From: Alloalcanivorax gelatiniphagus
GTDB lineage: Bacteria > Pseudomonadota > Gammaproteobacteria > Pseudomonadales > Alcanivoracaceae
Assembly: GCF_005938655.1 (NCBI RefSeq)
Contig: NZ_VCQT01000030.1
Coordinates: 18,061-82,060 of the forward strand
Direction: 5' to 3'
DNA length: 64,000 nt
In this document: positions 11,163-20,403 of the stretch, in pieces
Position numbering within the stretch: the stretch's first letter is position 1
Layout of the letters: each line of letters opens with the position of its first letter
Notes under the pieces: model-generated
What the model was told of the DNA's origin: nothing
Seen by the model: only the letters and a program-made list of their open reading frames with translations
The model's database searches: none
Made by a program: the position numbers and the translations under genes

Positions 11163-12680
11163 TCAGTCGCCGAGTTTCAGCGCCAGGAAGCGGGCATTGC
11201 CGCCCCGGTTGATCAGCGCCGGTACCGAGCCTTTTTCCGGCAGTTCACCGATGATACGGCGGTAGTCATCCGGGCTTTTCACGTCCTCGCCGTTGAGGCT
11301 CACCAGCAGGTCACCCTGGCGCAGGCCGGCGGTGGCCGCCGGGCCCGGCTTCACGCCGGTGACGATCACGCCGCTGCCGGCTTCCACCCGGGACAGCTCC
11401 GCGGGGCTGGCCTCGCGCACGCTCAGACCGAGCCGGTCGGCGCCCGGGCCGGCCTGCTCGCCACCCTGGTTCATGGCCTGCTGCGGATTACTGGGCAGCT
11501 CACCCACGGTCACGTCCAGGGTTTTCTCGTCGCCGTTGCGCACCACGGTCATTTCCGCCTCGGTGCCGGCCTTGAGCGCCCCCACCCACTTGGGCAGCTG
11601 GGCGGACCGCTGGATTTCGTGGCCGTCGAAGTGAGTGATCACATCGCCGGGCTGCAGGCCCGCTTCCGCCGCCGGGGAGCCCGGCTGCACCTGGGCCACC
11701 AGGGCGCCCATGGGCTTGGCCAGGCCGAAGGACTCGGCCAGATCCCGGTCCACTTCCTGGATCAGCACGCCCAGCCAGCCCCGACTCACCTGGCCGCTGT
11801 CCTTGAGCTGGTCGGCCACGTCCATGGCCAGGTCGATGGGGATGGCGAAGCTCAGGCCCATGTAGCCACCGGAGCGGCTGACGATCTGGGAGTTGATGCC
11901 GACCACCTGGCCTTTCAGGTTGAACAGCGGGCCACCGCTGTTACCCGGGTTGATCGCCACGTCGGTCTGAATAAAGGGCACATAGTTATCGCTGGGCAGG
12001 CTGCGGCCCTTGGCGCTGACGATGCCGGCGGTCACCGAGCTGTCGAAGCCGAACGGGGCGCCGATGGCCAGTACCCACTCACCGACCTTGAGGTCGTCGG
12101 ACGAGCCGATGTCCACCACCGGCAGGTCGGCGGCATCCACCTTGATCAGGGCCAGGTCGCTCTGCGGGTCGGAACCGACCAGCTTGGCGTCCAGTTCACG
12201 GCGGTCCTGCAGGCGCACCACGATCTCGTCCGCCTCGCCGACCACGTGATAATTGGTCAGCACATAACCGTCGCTGGAAATGATGAAGCCGGAGCCCAGG
12301 GATTCCACGTCCTGGCGACCGCCGGGCCCCTGCGGGCCGGGGCCACCGGGGCCGCCGGGGCCACCGAACTCGTCGAAGAAGCGGCGCAGCATCTCCGGCA
12401 GCTGGCTGGTGTCCGGGCCCTTGCCCGCTTCCCGGTGGGTCACGGTGGAGATGTTGACCACCGCCGGTGCTTCCTTCTCCACCAGAGCGGTGAAATCAGG
12501 CAGGCCGGTAACCAGCTTCTCGCCGCCCCGGTCATCGCCCTGGCGGGCGGAATCGGACAGCGACGCCTTGGGCGCGCCCTGCTCGCCGTCCGCGGCGTTC
12601 TGGTTATCCTGATTCTGGCCGCAGCCGGCGATCAGGCCGGCCAGCAATAACGGCAACAGATATTTGTTTATGGTCCCCAT
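11163..12680 (-). CDS. mucD: DegP/MucD-type periplasmic serine protease, predicted lipoprotein
   Basis: A 505-residue trypsin-fold protease with two C-terminal PDZ domains that degrades misfolded envelope proteins and feeds back on the sigma-E response. The triad is H145 (TNYHVV), D175 (SDLALI) and S248 (NPGNSGGP). The N-terminus is unusual: LLLAGLIAGC ends in a lipobox with C20, followed by an Asn/Gln-rich spacer, so the protein is predicted to be lipid-anchored. Typical MucD/DegP have a cleaved signal peptide and are soluble. A Gly/Pro-rich loop (about 106-120) precedes the protease domain. It is the last gene of rpoE-rseA-rseB-mucD; mucC is absent. Confidence 0.88.
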   Translation of the reverse strand: MGTINKYLLPLLLAGLIAGCGQNQDNQNAADGEQGAPKASLSDSARQGDDRGGEKLVTGLPDFTALVEKEAPAVVNISTVTHREAGKGPDTSQLPEMLRRFFDEFGGPGGPGGPGPQGPGGRQDVESLGSGFIISSDGYVLTNYHVVGEADEIVVRLQDRRELDAKLVGSDPQSDLALIKVDAADLPVVDIGSSDDLKVGEWVLAIGAPFGFDSSVTAGIVSAKGRSLPSDNYVPFIQTDVAINPGNSGGPLFNLKGQVVGINSQIVSRSGGYMGLSFAIPIDLAMDVADQLKDSGQVSRGWLGVLIQEVDRDLAESFGLAKPMGALVAQVQPGSPAAEAGLQPGDVITHFDGHEIQRSAQLPKWVGALKAGTEAEMTVVRNGDEKTLDVTVGELPSNPQQAMNQGGEQAGPGADRLGLSVREASPAELSRVEAGSGVIVTGVKPGPAATAGLRQGDLLVSLNGEDVKSPDDYRRIIGELPEKGSVPALINRGGNARFLALKLGD

Positions 12681-12776
12681 TGGAAGGCTCCCTTCTGGCG
12701 TTTTTCGAGCAACGCCGGCCGGCGCCGCCTGGGCGAGCGGCCGGCGACCGATGGTGAATACCCCGCGATACCCGGA

Positions 12777-13739
12777 TCATGGCCGTTCGGCCACCTCCAG
12801 GTCGAGGCCCTGCATGATGCGTTCGGCGGTGGGCTGGGGAATCTCGCCCACCAGAGTGAGCAAATAATTGCGTCCGGAGGCGCCCACGGTGCGGCTGATC
12901 GCCACCGTCGGCCCGATGCGGCTGACGCCTTCCTCCACGCTGCCGGAGTCCAGCCCCTCCACGAACACCGTGAAGGTGGCCAGGCCGTCGCTGTAACTCT
13001 GGGCGGCCACCGGCTGACGCTCGGCGGTAACCCGGCGCCAGTCGCTGTCGGCGGCGCGGAAACCGCCGGGCAACCAGCCGGCGTTCACGTGCACGCGGTC
13101 GCCGTGGTTGCCGGGCACCGGCTCCAGGGCCCGCTCGGCGATCACCTTGGGCAGTTCGAAATCGCCCCGGCCCAGGCCCGGGCTCAGGTCCAGGGTGACG
13201 AATTCCACCCGTTCCAGGGCCAGGCCACCGGGGTCCACCATCTCCGACTTGAGCAGCAGATGGCTCTCGTTATCCAGCCACAGGCGATAGCCATAGCGGT
13301 GGTTGTCCAGCGGCGCCACGCGCATGCGCGTGGTGGCGCGACCGGCCACCCGGCCATCGCCGTCCACCAGCACGTTGTACTGGTCGGGAATCTGTGAGGA
13401 AAGCCGCTGCCGGAACGACAGCAGGCCCTGATCCTGGTCATCGATGCGGGTCAGGGTGCCGTTGGGGTGCAGGCACACCAACTCGTCACCGAGGCGCAAC
13501 ACCTCCACCAGACGACCGTCCAGGTGGGTGAAGCGCTGGTATTGCTCGCCGTCGATCACGGCGTGACGAATTTCCATGGTGCTCACTTCCCCACCCAGCT
13601 GGTAGAGGAAGCGGCCCTGGTAATCGAGCTCCTGGGTCGCTTCGGTCATGCGTTCCAGGAGGCTCTGGGCGGGAAGAGTATCGGCGATCGCTAGGGGGGC
13701 GGCGGTCAGTGTCAGCCCCAGGGCGAGGATCCGCATCAT
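12777..13739 (-). CDS. rseB: sigma-E regulatory protein RseB/MucB
   Basis: A 320-residue periplasmic protein that binds the RseA periplasmic domain and shields it from DegS cleavage until it senses misfolded lipopolysaccharide or proteins. It has an N-terminal signal peptide ending near ADTL. The two-domain MucB/RseB fold is recognisable from LDYQGRFLYQLGGEVSTMEIRH and the C-terminal LVGEIPQPTAERI. Two adjacent ATG codons (13737-13739 and 13734-13736) are possible starts. It lies between rseA and mucD. Confidence 0.87.
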   Translation of the reverse strand: MMRILALGLTLTAAPLAIADTLPAQSLLERMTEATQELDYQGRFLYQLGGEVSTMEIRHAVIDGEQYQRFTHLDGRLVEVLRLGDELVCLHPNGTLTRIDDQDQGLLSFRQRLSSQIPDQYNVLVDGDGRVAGRATTRMRVAPLDNHRYGYRLWLDNESHLLLKSEMVDPGGLALERVEFVTLDLSPGLGRGDFELPKVIAERALEPVPGNHGDRVHVNAGWLPGGFRAADSDWRRVTAERQPVAAQSYSDGLATFTVFVEGLDSGSVEEGVSRIGPTVAISRTVGASGRNYLLTLVGEIPQPTAERIMQGLDLEVAERP

Positions 13740-13742
13740 GCG

Positions 13743-14363
13743 TTAGCGCGCTCCGTTACGGGCGTCCATGCTGACCAATCGGGCATAGGGCATCATGCCC
13801 TGGCCACTGTGGCGGGCGGTGAATTCACTGTGGCGCAGCAGCATGGCGTTAACACGCGGTTGCTGATCGCTGGCCACGGTACGGGGCTCGGCGGATCGCA
13901 GGGCGCTTTGCGCCACCAGCGAGGTCTCGCCGAACGGACGGGTCATTCTTTGGGTGGCGGCCGGCGCGCTCAGCGACGCCTGGGTGGCCACGCCGTCATT
14001 GGCGGCACCGGTCATGGCCACCGCCGGCACGGCATTGCCGGTGTCCGCGGCGCCGCTCCAGTACTGCCAGCCGATCACGGTGACGGCGGCCACCGAGGCG
14101 GCCACCGCCACCCGGGCGAAGCCGTGCACCACGCCGGCGCGGCGGCCGGGTTTGGCTTCCGCGGCCAGGGCCTCGGACAGCCGCGCATTGAAGTCCGTGG
14201 GCGCCGCCATGGCGGCGTGGCCGTGCAGCACGTCACTGACGCTCTGCCAGCGGCCCAGGGTCTCCAGATCGTCCCGGTCCAGGTCGCGCAGCACACGACG
14301 GGTTTCGAATTCGGTGGTTTCACCGTCCAGGAAAGCGGAAAGCGCCTCGTAATTCCTGCTCAT
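13743..14363 (-). CDS. rseA: anti-sigma-E factor RseA/MucA
   Basis: A 206-residue single-pass inner-membrane protein. The N-terminal cytoplasmic domain (LSAFLDGETTEFETRRVL...LGRWQSVSDVLHG) binds and holds the sigma factor. One membrane segment follows at about 84-103 (VAVAASVAAVTVIGWQYW), then an Ala/Thr-rich periplasmic tail for RseB binding and DegS cleavage. I chose the ATG at 14361-14363, four nucleotides after the rpoE stop. The longer frame reads through the end of rpoE and gives no family sequence. Confidence 0.88.
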   Translation of the reverse strand: MSRNYEALSAFLDGETTEFETRRVLRDLDRDDLETLGRWQSVSDVLHGHAAMAAPTDFNARLSEALAAEAKPGRRAGVVHGFARVAVAASVAAVTVIGWQYWSGAADTGNAVPAVAMTGAANDGVATQASLSAPAATQRMTRPFGETSLVAQSALRSAEPRTVASDQQPRVNAMLLRHSEFTARHSGQGMMPYARLVSMDARNGAR

Positions 14364-14367
14364 AGCC

Positions 14368-14955
14368 TCACCCTTTGTCTCCGCGCTGCGACCCCAGCAA
14401 GGGGCGCACCGCTTCATCGATGGCTTCGCGGGCCCGGAAGATACGGGAACGAACGGTTCCCACCGGGCATTCCATGACCGCCGCGATATCCTCGTAGCTG
14501 AGCCCCTCGAATTCACGCAGGGTGACCGCGGTTTTCAGCTCCTGGGGCAGGTCATCGATCGCCTTGTGAATCACTGCCTCCAGTTCCTCGGACAACACAT
14601 GGGACTCCGGGGTTCCAATTTCGTGCAGCATTTCCGCGCCGCTGTACTGTTCAGCCTCGGCGGCATCCAGGTCGGAGCCCGGCGGACGGCGGGAAAGGGC
14701 CACCAGATGGTTCTTGGCGGTGTTGACGGCGATGCGATACAGCCAGGTATAGAAGGCGCTGTCGCCACGGAAGCGGGGTAACGCCCGCCAGGCCTTGATG
14801 AAGGCCTCCTGGGCCACATCCTGCACCTCGTCGTGGTCGCGCACATAGCGGCTGATAAGCGCGAAGATGCGTTGCTGGTACTTGACCACAAGCACTTCGA
14901 AGGCACGCTGATCGCCGGCCTTGGCTTTCTTGACCAGTTGTTCGTCTGAAGACAC
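14368..14955 (-). CDS. rpoE: RNA polymerase sigma-E factor (RpoE/AlgU)
   Basis: A 195-residue extracytoplasmic-function sigma factor. Region 2 ([20 protein letters not shown]...[19 protein letters not shown]) and region 4 ([33 protein letters not shown]) are complete. It directs the envelope-stress regulon and normally its own operon. The start is GTG (14953-14955), reading [11 protein letters not shown]; no ATG fits. It heads rpoE-rseA-rseB-mucD and diverges from nadB, a gene order common in gammaproteobacteria. Confidence 0.95.
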   Translation of the reverse strand: MSSDEQLVKKAKAGDQRAFEVLVVKYQQRIFALISRYVRDHDEVQDVAQEAFIKAWRALPRFRGDSAFYTWLYRIAVNTAKNHLVALSRRPPGSDLDAAEAEQYSGAEMLHEIGTPESHVLSEELEAVIHKAIDDLPQELKTAVTLREFEGLSYEDIAAVMECPVGTVRSRIFRAREAIDEAVRPLLGSQRGDKG

Positions 14956-15012
14956 CGGGTGCTGGCTCCCTGGAGGACGTAATTATCCCGTGGCGGCGGG
15001 TAAAGCGCGGTA

Positions 15013-15043
15013 TTGTAACAGGTGTTCCGCAGGCCGCTATACT
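15013..15043 (+). promoter_or_regulatory. candidate nadB promoter
   Basis: TATACT at 15038-15043 matches a sigma-70 -10 box. A TTGTAA at 15013-15018 could be a -35, but the 19-nt spacer is longer than ideal. It lies 61 bp before the nadB ATG, in the 149-bp gap shared with the divergent rpoE. No clear sigma-E promoter was found for rpoE on the other strand. Confidence 0.35.
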
Positions 15044-15104
15044 AGCGCCCCCGTCCGCGGCGGTTTTCACATTGGTTCAACATTTACCCGGGCTGCGAGG
15101 ATCC

Positions 15105-16712
15105 ATGGCCACTTACCGTTACGACGTGCTGATCATCGGCTCCGGCGCCGCCGGACTGACCGTTGCACTGCGCCTGCCCGAAGGGGTCCAGGCCGCGCTG
15201 CTGTCCAAGGGCAAGCTCACCCATGCGAGCACTTACTACGCCCAGGGCGGCGTGGCGGCGGTGCTTGACGACGACGACTCCCTGGAAAGCCACGTGCAGG
15301 ACACGCACCGGGCCGGCGGCGGCCTGTGCCATGACGACGCGGTGCGCTACACCGTGGAGAACGGGCCGGCGGCGATCCGCTGGCTGATCGACCAGGGCGT
15401 GGACTTCACCCGCCTGGGCGGCAGGGAGAGCAACGAAGACAATCCCCTGCCCTACCATCTGACCCGCGAGGGCGGCCACAGCCACCGGCGCATTATTCAC
15501 GCCGCCGATGCCACCGGGGTGGCCATTTCCAGCACCCTGATCGAACGGGTCACCGAGCGCGACAATGTGCATCTGTTGGAGCACCGGGTGGCGGTGGACC
15601 TGATTCTGCAGCGGCACGATGGCCCGAACGGCCCGGAAAAACGCTGCTGCGGCGCCTATGTGCACAACATCCAGACCGGCGAGACCGACGTGATCCTGGC
15701 CCGCTCGGTGGTGCTGGCCACCGGTGGCGCCTCCAAGGTCTACCTGTACACCTCCAACCCGGACGTGGCCACCGGCGACGGCATCGCCATGGCCTGGCGG
15801 GCCGGGTGCCGGGTGGGCAACATGGAGTTCATGCAGTTTCACCCCACCTGCCTGTACCACCCCAAGGCCAAGAGCTTTCTGATCACCGAGGCGATCCGTG
15901 GCGAGGGCGGCCGCCTGCTGCTGCCCAACGGCGAGCGCTTCATGCCGCGCTTCGACGAGCGCGCCGAGCTGGCGCCCCGGGATGTGGTGGCCCGCGCCAT
16001 CGACCATGAAATGAAGCGCCTGGGCGCCGATTGCCTGTATCTGGACATCAGCCACAAGCCGGCGGATTTCATCATCGAGCACTTCCCCACGGTCTACGCC
16101 AAATGCCTGCAGCTGGGCCTGGACATCACCCGCGACCCGATCCCGGTGGTGCCGGCGGCGCACTACACCTGTGGTGGCGTGGTCATCGACCGGCACGGCC
16201 GCACCGATGTGCCCGGGCTCTATGCCCTGGGGGAGACCAGTTTCACCGGCCTGCACGGGGCCAACCGCATGGCCAGCAATTCCCTGCTGGAGTGTTTCGT
16301 CTACGGGCAGGCGGTGGCCGACGACATCGGCGCGCACCTGGCGGAATGGCCGCAGCCCCGGGAGGCGGCGGAGTGGGACGATTCCCAGGTCACCGATTCC
16401 GACGAGGACGTGGTGATCAGCCACAACTGGGACGAGCTGCGGCGCTTTATGTGGGATTACGTGGGCATCGTGCGCACCGTGAAACGGCTGGAGCGGGCCC
16501 AGCATCGGGTGGAGTTGCTGAAAAGCGAGATCGCCGAGTACTACAGCAATTACCACATCAGCAACGACCTGCTGGAACTGCGCAACCTGGTGGTGATCGC
16601 CGATTTGATTATCCGCTCGGCGCTGCAGCGGCGGGAGAGCCGGGGGCTGCATTTCATGCGCGAGTTCCCGGGCGCTTCCGAGGTGGGCAGCGATACCATT
16701 CTGGAGCCTTGA
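15105..16712 (+). CDS. nadB: L-aspartate oxidase
   Basis: A 535-residue FAD flavoenzyme that oxidises aspartate to iminoaspartate, the first step of de novo NAD synthesis. The FAD-binding GSGAAGL motif is near the N-terminus. The active-site region includes [31 protein letters not shown] and HPTCLYHP. The fumarate reductase-like C-terminal helical domain is complete. I chose the ATG at 15105-15107 ([12 protein letters not shown]), preceded by GCGAGG. A longer in-frame start adds 11 residues with no family match. Confidence 0.96.
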   Translation: MATYRYDVLIIGSGAAGLTVALRLPEGVQAALLSKGKLTHASTYYAQGGVAAVLDDDDSLESHVQDTHRAGGGLCHDDAVRYTVENGPAAIRWLIDQGVDFTRLGGRESNEDNPLPYHLTREGGHSHRRIIHAADATGVAISSTLIERVTERDNVHLLEHRVAVDLILQRHDGPNGPEKRCCGAYVHNIQTGETDVILARSVVLATGGASKVYLYTSNPDVATGDGIAMAWRAGCRVGNMEFMQFHPTCLYHPKAKSFLITEAIRGEGGRLLLPNGERFMPRFDERAELAPRDVVARAIDHEMKRLGADCLYLDISHKPADFIIEHFPTVYAKCLQLGLDITRDPIPVVPAAHYTCGGVVIDRHGRTDVPGLYALGETSFTGLHGANRMASNSLLECFVYGQAVADDIGAHLAEWPQPREAAEWDDSQVTDSDEDVVISHNWDELRRFMWDYVGIVRTVKRLERAQHRVELLKSEIAEYYSNYHISNDLLELRNLVVIADLIIRSALQRRESRGLHFMREFPGASEVGSDTILEP

Positions 16713-16717
16713 GGGGC

Positions 16718-16859
16718 GGCTCCTCCATCAGGGCCGCTTCCGTGTGGGGCGCCACCGGGCCGGACACGCGGCAAGTACATCCCTGTAGCTCGTTTCCGGC
16801 ATCCCTGCCTCCAACGGTCCGGCCCGGTGGCGCCCCACACGGAAGCTCCGAGGGAGCCG
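16718..16859. repeat. inverted-repeat element with perfect 29-bp arms after nadB
   Basis: Arms at 16736-16764 and 16818-16846 are perfect reverse complements of 29 bp. Outer GGCTCC/GGAGCC bases extend the pairing imperfectly to 16718-16859. The 53-bp spacer contains two mini-hairpins with the same loop, TACA-TCCC-TGTA and GGCA-TCCC-TGCC. A shorter relative sharing TCCGGCCCGGTGG is at 60140-60173. The element fills the gap between convergent nadB and selO. Confidence 0.8.
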
Positions 16860-16887
16860 TCCGCGCCCTTTTGGGTTGGAGGTTGTT

Positions 16888-16962
16888 GTAGGAGCGGCTT
16901 CAGCCGCGATCAAGCCGTGATGCGTCCACCACCGTCGTTATCGCGGCTGAAGCCGCTCCTAC
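16888..16962. repeat. REP pair (REPIN), inward-facing, nadB-selO gap
   Basis: A forward REP at 16888-16910 and a reverse REP at 16940-16962 flank a 29-bp spacer. Both have perfect GCGGC/GCCGC stems. Together with the 29-bp-arm element this fills the 275-bp gap between nadB and selO, which holds no gene. Confidence 0.92.
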
Positions 16963-16987
16963 AAACCCTACCCCATGGCGACCTGGA

Positions 16988-18448
16988 TCAGGTGCCGCAG
17001 AAGGTGCGCAGCACGCGCTCCTCCTCGGTGGGGGGAAGGGTGTAGGGGTCGTTGTCCGGGCGGTCCTCATAGGGGTTGGTCAGGGCGTCCAGGAGGGCCC
17101 GGGTGGGGGCCAGGTCGTCGTGGTCGATGGCGGCGTTGAGGGCCGCTTCCACCTGGTGGTTGCGGGGTATCAGCGCCGGGTTGGCGCGGCGCATGGTGTC
17201 CCAGGCCACCGATTCGGGCTCGGGATTGGTGGCCAGGCGGGCACGCCAGCGTTGGTGCCAGTCCAGGAAGGCGTCCTGGTGATAGAGCTCACCGTCGGGG
17301 ATCTGGCCGCCGATCAGGGCCCGGAAGGTGTTGGTGTAGTCCGCCCGTTGCTGTTGCATCCAATCGAGCAGATCGCGGATCAGGGCGTCGTCCCCGTCCT
17401 GGTCGCCGGTCAGCCCCAGCTTATCCTGCATCATGGCCCGCCAGGCCCGGTCATAGCGGTCGCTGAACGACTTGATCAGGGCCTCGGCGGTGGCCACCGC
17501 CCGGTCCGGGTCGTCGTCGATCAGCGGCACCAGGGTTTCCGCGAAGCGCGCCAGGTTCCATTGCGCGATCACCGGCTGGTTCCCATAGGCGTAGCGGCCA
17601 CGCTGGTCGATGGAGCTGAACACGGTGCTCGGGTGGTAGGCGTCCATGAAGGCGCAGGGGCCGTAATCGATGGTCTCGCCGGACAGCGCCACGTTGTCGG
17701 TGTTCATCACGCCATGGATAAAGCCCACCCGCATCCAGTGGGTAACCAGGGCCACCTGCCGGTCCTGCACCGCTTCCAGCAGCGCCAGGGCCGGGTTGTC
17801 CGCGTCGCGGCGGTCCGGGTAGTGGCGCGCCAGGGTGTAGTCCACCAGCGTGCTGAGCAGCTCGCCGTCGCGGCGGCCGGCGGCGTACTGGAAGGTGCCC
17901 ACGCGCAGGTGGGAGTCCGCCACCCGGGTGAACACCGCGCCGGGCTCCGGGCCATCCCGGAACACCGGCTCGCCGTTGGCCACCACCGCCAGGCCCCGGG
18001 TGGTGGGAATGCCCAGGGCGTGCATGGCTTCGCTGATGATGTATTCGCGCAGCATCGGCCCCAGGGCGGCGCGGCCGTCACCGCCCCGGGAAAACGGGGT
18101 GCGGCCGGCGCCCTTGAGCTGGATGTCCCGGCGCCGGTGATCCGGCGTGATCTGCTCGCCGAGCAGCACCGCGCGGCCGTCGCCCAGCATGGTCGGGTTG
18201 CCGAACTGGTGGCCGGCGTAGGCCTGGGCCAGGGGTTCCGCGCCGTCCGGCACGGCGTTGCCGGCGAACAGGCGGGCGCCCGCGTCGCCGTCCAGGGCGT
18301 CGCTGTTCAGGCCCAGCTGGTCGGCCAGGGGCCGGTTCCAGAGCAGCAGGCGCGGCGCCGCCACCGGTTGCGGTTCGGTGCGGGCGAACAGGGTGTCGGG
18401 CAGGCGGGCGTAGCTGTTGTCGAAGCGGAATCCGTAATCAGTACTCAT
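16988..18448 (-). CDS. selO: protein adenylyltransferase SelO (YdiU)
   Basis: A 486-residue pseudokinase-fold enzyme that transfers AMP from ATP to hydroxyl side chains of proteins and is linked to redox homeostasis. Signature blocks are AYAGHQFGNPTMLGDGRA, KGAGRTPFSRGGDGRAALGP, FIHGVMNTDN (catalytic loop) and DYGPCAFMD (metal-binding DYG). The C-terminal CGT has a cysteine at the position used for selenocysteine in eukaryotic relatives. I chose the ATG at 18446-18448 (MSTDYGFRFDNSYA) over an upstream start giving a His/Pro-rich extension. Confidence 0.92.
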   Translation of the reverse strand: MSTDYGFRFDNSYARLPDTLFARTEPQPVAAPRLLLWNRPLADQLGLNSDALDGDAGARLFAGNAVPDGAEPLAQAYAGHQFGNPTMLGDGRAVLLGEQITPDHRRRDIQLKGAGRTPFSRGGDGRAALGPMLREYIISEAMHALGIPTTRGLAVVANGEPVFRDGPEPGAVFTRVADSHLRVGTFQYAAGRRDGELLSTLVDYTLARHYPDRRDADNPALALLEAVQDRQVALVTHWMRVGFIHGVMNTDNVALSGETIDYGPCAFMDAYHPSTVFSSIDQRGRYAYGNQPVIAQWNLARFAETLVPLIDDDPDRAVATAEALIKSFSDRYDRAWRAMMQDKLGLTGDQDGDDALIRDLLDWMQQQRADYTNTFRALIGGQIPDGELYHQDAFLDWHQRWRARLATNPEPESVAWDTMRRANPALIPRNHQVEAALNAAIDHDDLAPTRALLDALTNPYEDRPDNDPYTLPPTEEERVLRTFCGT

Positions 18449-18490
18449 AGGGGTTCTCTTGGGGCGGTGGCACGCATGCACAAGGGCTTA

Positions 18491-18874
18491 TCAACGGCGG
18501 CCAAGCAGCAGCACCTGGCGCAGCGGCGTCACCGCCGCCGCGCCGATCTGATCGGGAAACACCCACACCCACCCCACCCGGGGGCAGTGCACCGCCAGCC
18601 AGCGGGCCGGCAGCAGGGCCCGGAACGGCGCCGCCACCGCCACCCGGCGACCGTCGCGCAGCCGCATCCGCAGCCCCTCCGGTGACACCGAGATCCGCGC
18701 CGGCGAGGCCGGCCGCCAGCGGCGCGCCAGGCTCAATGCCAGCAGACCGGGCAGCACCGCCACGCTCAGCGGCAGGCCGCTGGCCGCCAGCGACCACCAG
18801 GCCAGCAGCAACCCGGCCAGGCGCAGCCGGGCCGGATAGCGGGACGGACTTATCTCAAGATGTCGCGGCCACAC
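18491..18874 (-). CDS. ygfX: YgfX-like membrane protein (CptA family)
   Basis: A protein of about 127 residues: short N-terminus (HLEISPSRY), two closely spaced membrane segments (about residues 16-52, LAGLLLAWWSLAASGLPLSVAVL), then a small cytoplasmic beta-rich domain ending in LLLGRR. This matches YgfX, which is encoded with SdhE in many gammaproteobacteria and has been described as a toxin partner affecting cell shape. No ATG fits. The GTG at 18872-18874 overlaps the end of sdhE by 20 nt and is my preferred start. Sequence divergence is high, so the assignment relies partly on context. Confidence 0.6.
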   Translation of the reverse strand: MWPRHLEISPSRYPARLRLAGLLLAWWSLAASGLPLSVAVLPGLLALSLARRWRPASPARISVSPEGLRMRLRDGRRVAVAAPFRALLPARWLAVHCPRVGWVWVFPDQIGAAAVTPLRQVLLLGRR

Positions 18875-19130
18875 GGCGCAGCATCCCGGCCACGAATTCA
18901 CGCAGTTCCGGGTCCTCCGGTTGGCCATGGCCGGTAAACCAGTCCAGCATGTCCACGTCGTGGCATTCCAGCAGGCGACCGAAGGCGGCGCGCTGTTCCG
19001 GGGTGTCGGTATCGAAGAAGCCTTCCAGGTAGGCGTACAACACCACTTCCACCTCGGAGGCGCCACGGCGGCATTGCCACTGGTAGCGGCGTTTCAGGTC
19101 GGCGATTTCAGGAGCCGGGGAGGAAGTCAT
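18855..19130 (-). CDS. sdhE: FAD assembly factor SdhE
   Basis: A 91-residue protein that promotes covalent flavinylation of SdhA (succinate dehydrogenase) and FrdA. The conserved RRG-x-x-E motif (CRRGASEVE, around 21-28) is the known SdhA-contact site. The helical bundle with YLEGFFDT and LLECHDVDMLDWFTG is typical. It overlaps ygfX downstream, as expected for this pair, and is divergent from ygfZ across 97 bp. Confidence 0.9.
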   Translation of the reverse strand: MTSSPAPEIADLKRRYQWQCRRGASEVEVVLYAYLEGFFDTDTPEQRAAFGRLLECHDVDMLDWFTGHGQPEDPELREFVAGMLRRVAATS

Positions 19131-19227
19131 AGGCGCAATCTCTTTCGCTGATCGACTGACACAGGGGCCTTTGATTATCTATCATCACGGGTCGCACTCC
19201 CACCCTCCCGGACTGACTAGGAACTGT

Positions 19228-20193
19228 ATGGACGCCTGGCAAACCCTGATCGACGCGCAACAGCCGGTGCACGGCGGCCGCCCGGCGCCGACGCTGGCCA
19301 CCGGCGAGCACCTGGCGGTGATTCACGCCGAGGGCGAGGAAGCCGGCGCTTATCTGCAGGGGCAGCTCACCGCCGACCTGAAATTCGTGGATGAAGGCGC
19401 CCACCGCAGCGCCATGCACCTGTCGCTGAAGGGGCGCGGGCTGGTGAGCCTGCGCCTGGCCCGGCAGGACAGCGGTTACCTGCTGCTGGTACCCGCCGGG
19501 CAAGCGGAGGCCACCATCCGCAGCCTGGAAAAATACCGGCTGCGCGCCAAGGTCACCTTCCGCATCGATCCGCAAGCGCGGGTGGCGCAGCTGGCCGGCG
19601 GCGTGGACGCCACCCTGGCGGCGGCGGGCCTGCCGGTGCCGGAGCCCGGTCAGGCGGCCCACCGCGACGGCGTGGCCGTGTTGCGTTACGCCCACAGCGA
19701 CCACGCCCTGCTGGTGGCCGACGGCCCGCTGCTGGCCGCCCACTGGCAGACGCTGAGCGCGGAGCGGGCGGTGACCGACGGGGCCGGCGCCCGCTACCAG
19801 GATATCCTCGCCGGCCAGGGGCAGATCCGCCCCGGCGCCGAGGATCTGTTTCTGCCCCAGGTGCTCAACTATGACGTGCTCGGCGGTGTCAGCTTCAAGA
19901 AGGGCTGCTACACCGGCCAGGAAGTGGTGGCGCGCATGCACTTCAAAGGCAAGCTCAAGCAGCGCATGGCGGCGTTTTATTACCAGGGCCCGGAGCTGGC
20001 CCCGGGCCAGAGCCTGCGCAACGACCAGGGCCGCGCCGTGGCCGAGGTGGTGGACGCCGCCCCCGCCGAGCCCGCCGCCGCCCTGCTGGCGGTGGTACGG
20101 CTGGACCACCAGGGCGACCTGTTCCTGGACGACCAGCCCCTGGGGGTGGAGCCCATCGCCCTGCCCTACGACCTGCCCAAGCCCAAGGCGTGA
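19228..20193 (+). CDS. ygfZ: folate-binding protein YgfZ (Fe-S cluster repair/maturation)
   Basis: A 321-residue GcvT-like protein that uses tetrahydrofolate and supports maturation of some Fe-S proteins. The signature KGCYTGQEVVAR with its essential cysteine is present near residue 230. I chose the ATG at 19228-19230 (MDAWQTLID), preceded by AGGA at good spacing. An in-frame start 19 codons upstream would overlap the promoter region shared with sdhE. A REP cluster begins 3 bp after the stop codon. Confidence 0.88.
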   Translation: MDAWQTLIDAQQPVHGGRPAPTLATGEHLAVIHAEGEEAGAYLQGQLTADLKFVDEGAHRSAMHLSLKGRGLVSLRLARQDSGYLLLVPAGQAEATIRSLEKYRLRAKVTFRIDPQARVAQLAGGVDATLAAAGLPVPEPGQAAHRDGVAVLRYAHSDHALLVADGPLLAAHWQTLSAERAVTDGAGARYQDILAGQGQIRPGAEDLFLPQVLNYDVLGGVSFKKGCYTGQEVVARMHFKGKLKQRMAAFYYQGPELAPGQSLRNDQGRAVAEVVDAAPAEPAAALLAVVRLDHQGDLFLDDQPLGVEPIALPYDLPKPKA

Positions 20194-20196
20194 TTT

Positions 20197-20382
20197 ATCG
20201 CGGCTGAAGCCGCTGCTACCGGGGAGGGCTGTTGCGTTGGGGCGCTTGGGGGATCGCGGCTGAAGCCGCTCCTACAGGGTGTGTTGCGTTGGGGCGCTGG
20301 GGGATCGCGGCTAAAGCCGCTCCTACAAATGCCACCCTCCTATTGTAGGAGCGGCTGGGCGGCATCCCGCTTTAGCCGCGAT
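20197..20382. repeat. cluster of four REPs after ygfZ
   Basis: Reverse copies at 20197-20219, 20253-20275 and 20304-20326 are followed by a forward long-loop copy at 20345-20382. The second and third are joined by a near-duplicated GTTGCGTTGGGGCGCT linker, indicating local duplication with a period of about 51 bp. This fills the 210-bp gap between ygfZ and the nitronate monooxygenase gene. Confidence 0.9.
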
Positions 20383-20403
20383 GGTCGGCGCCAGGAAAGG
20401 CGT

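Noticed and set aside
13743..14516. Longer version of the anti-sigma factor gene
   Set aside because: The extra 51 codons lie in rpoE and give no family similarity; the ATG at 14361-14363 follows the rpoE stop closely.
14956..15104. Sigma-E promoter upstream of rpoE
   Set aside because: A GGAAC-like -35 is present, but no matching -10 lies at the right distance, so I did not list it.
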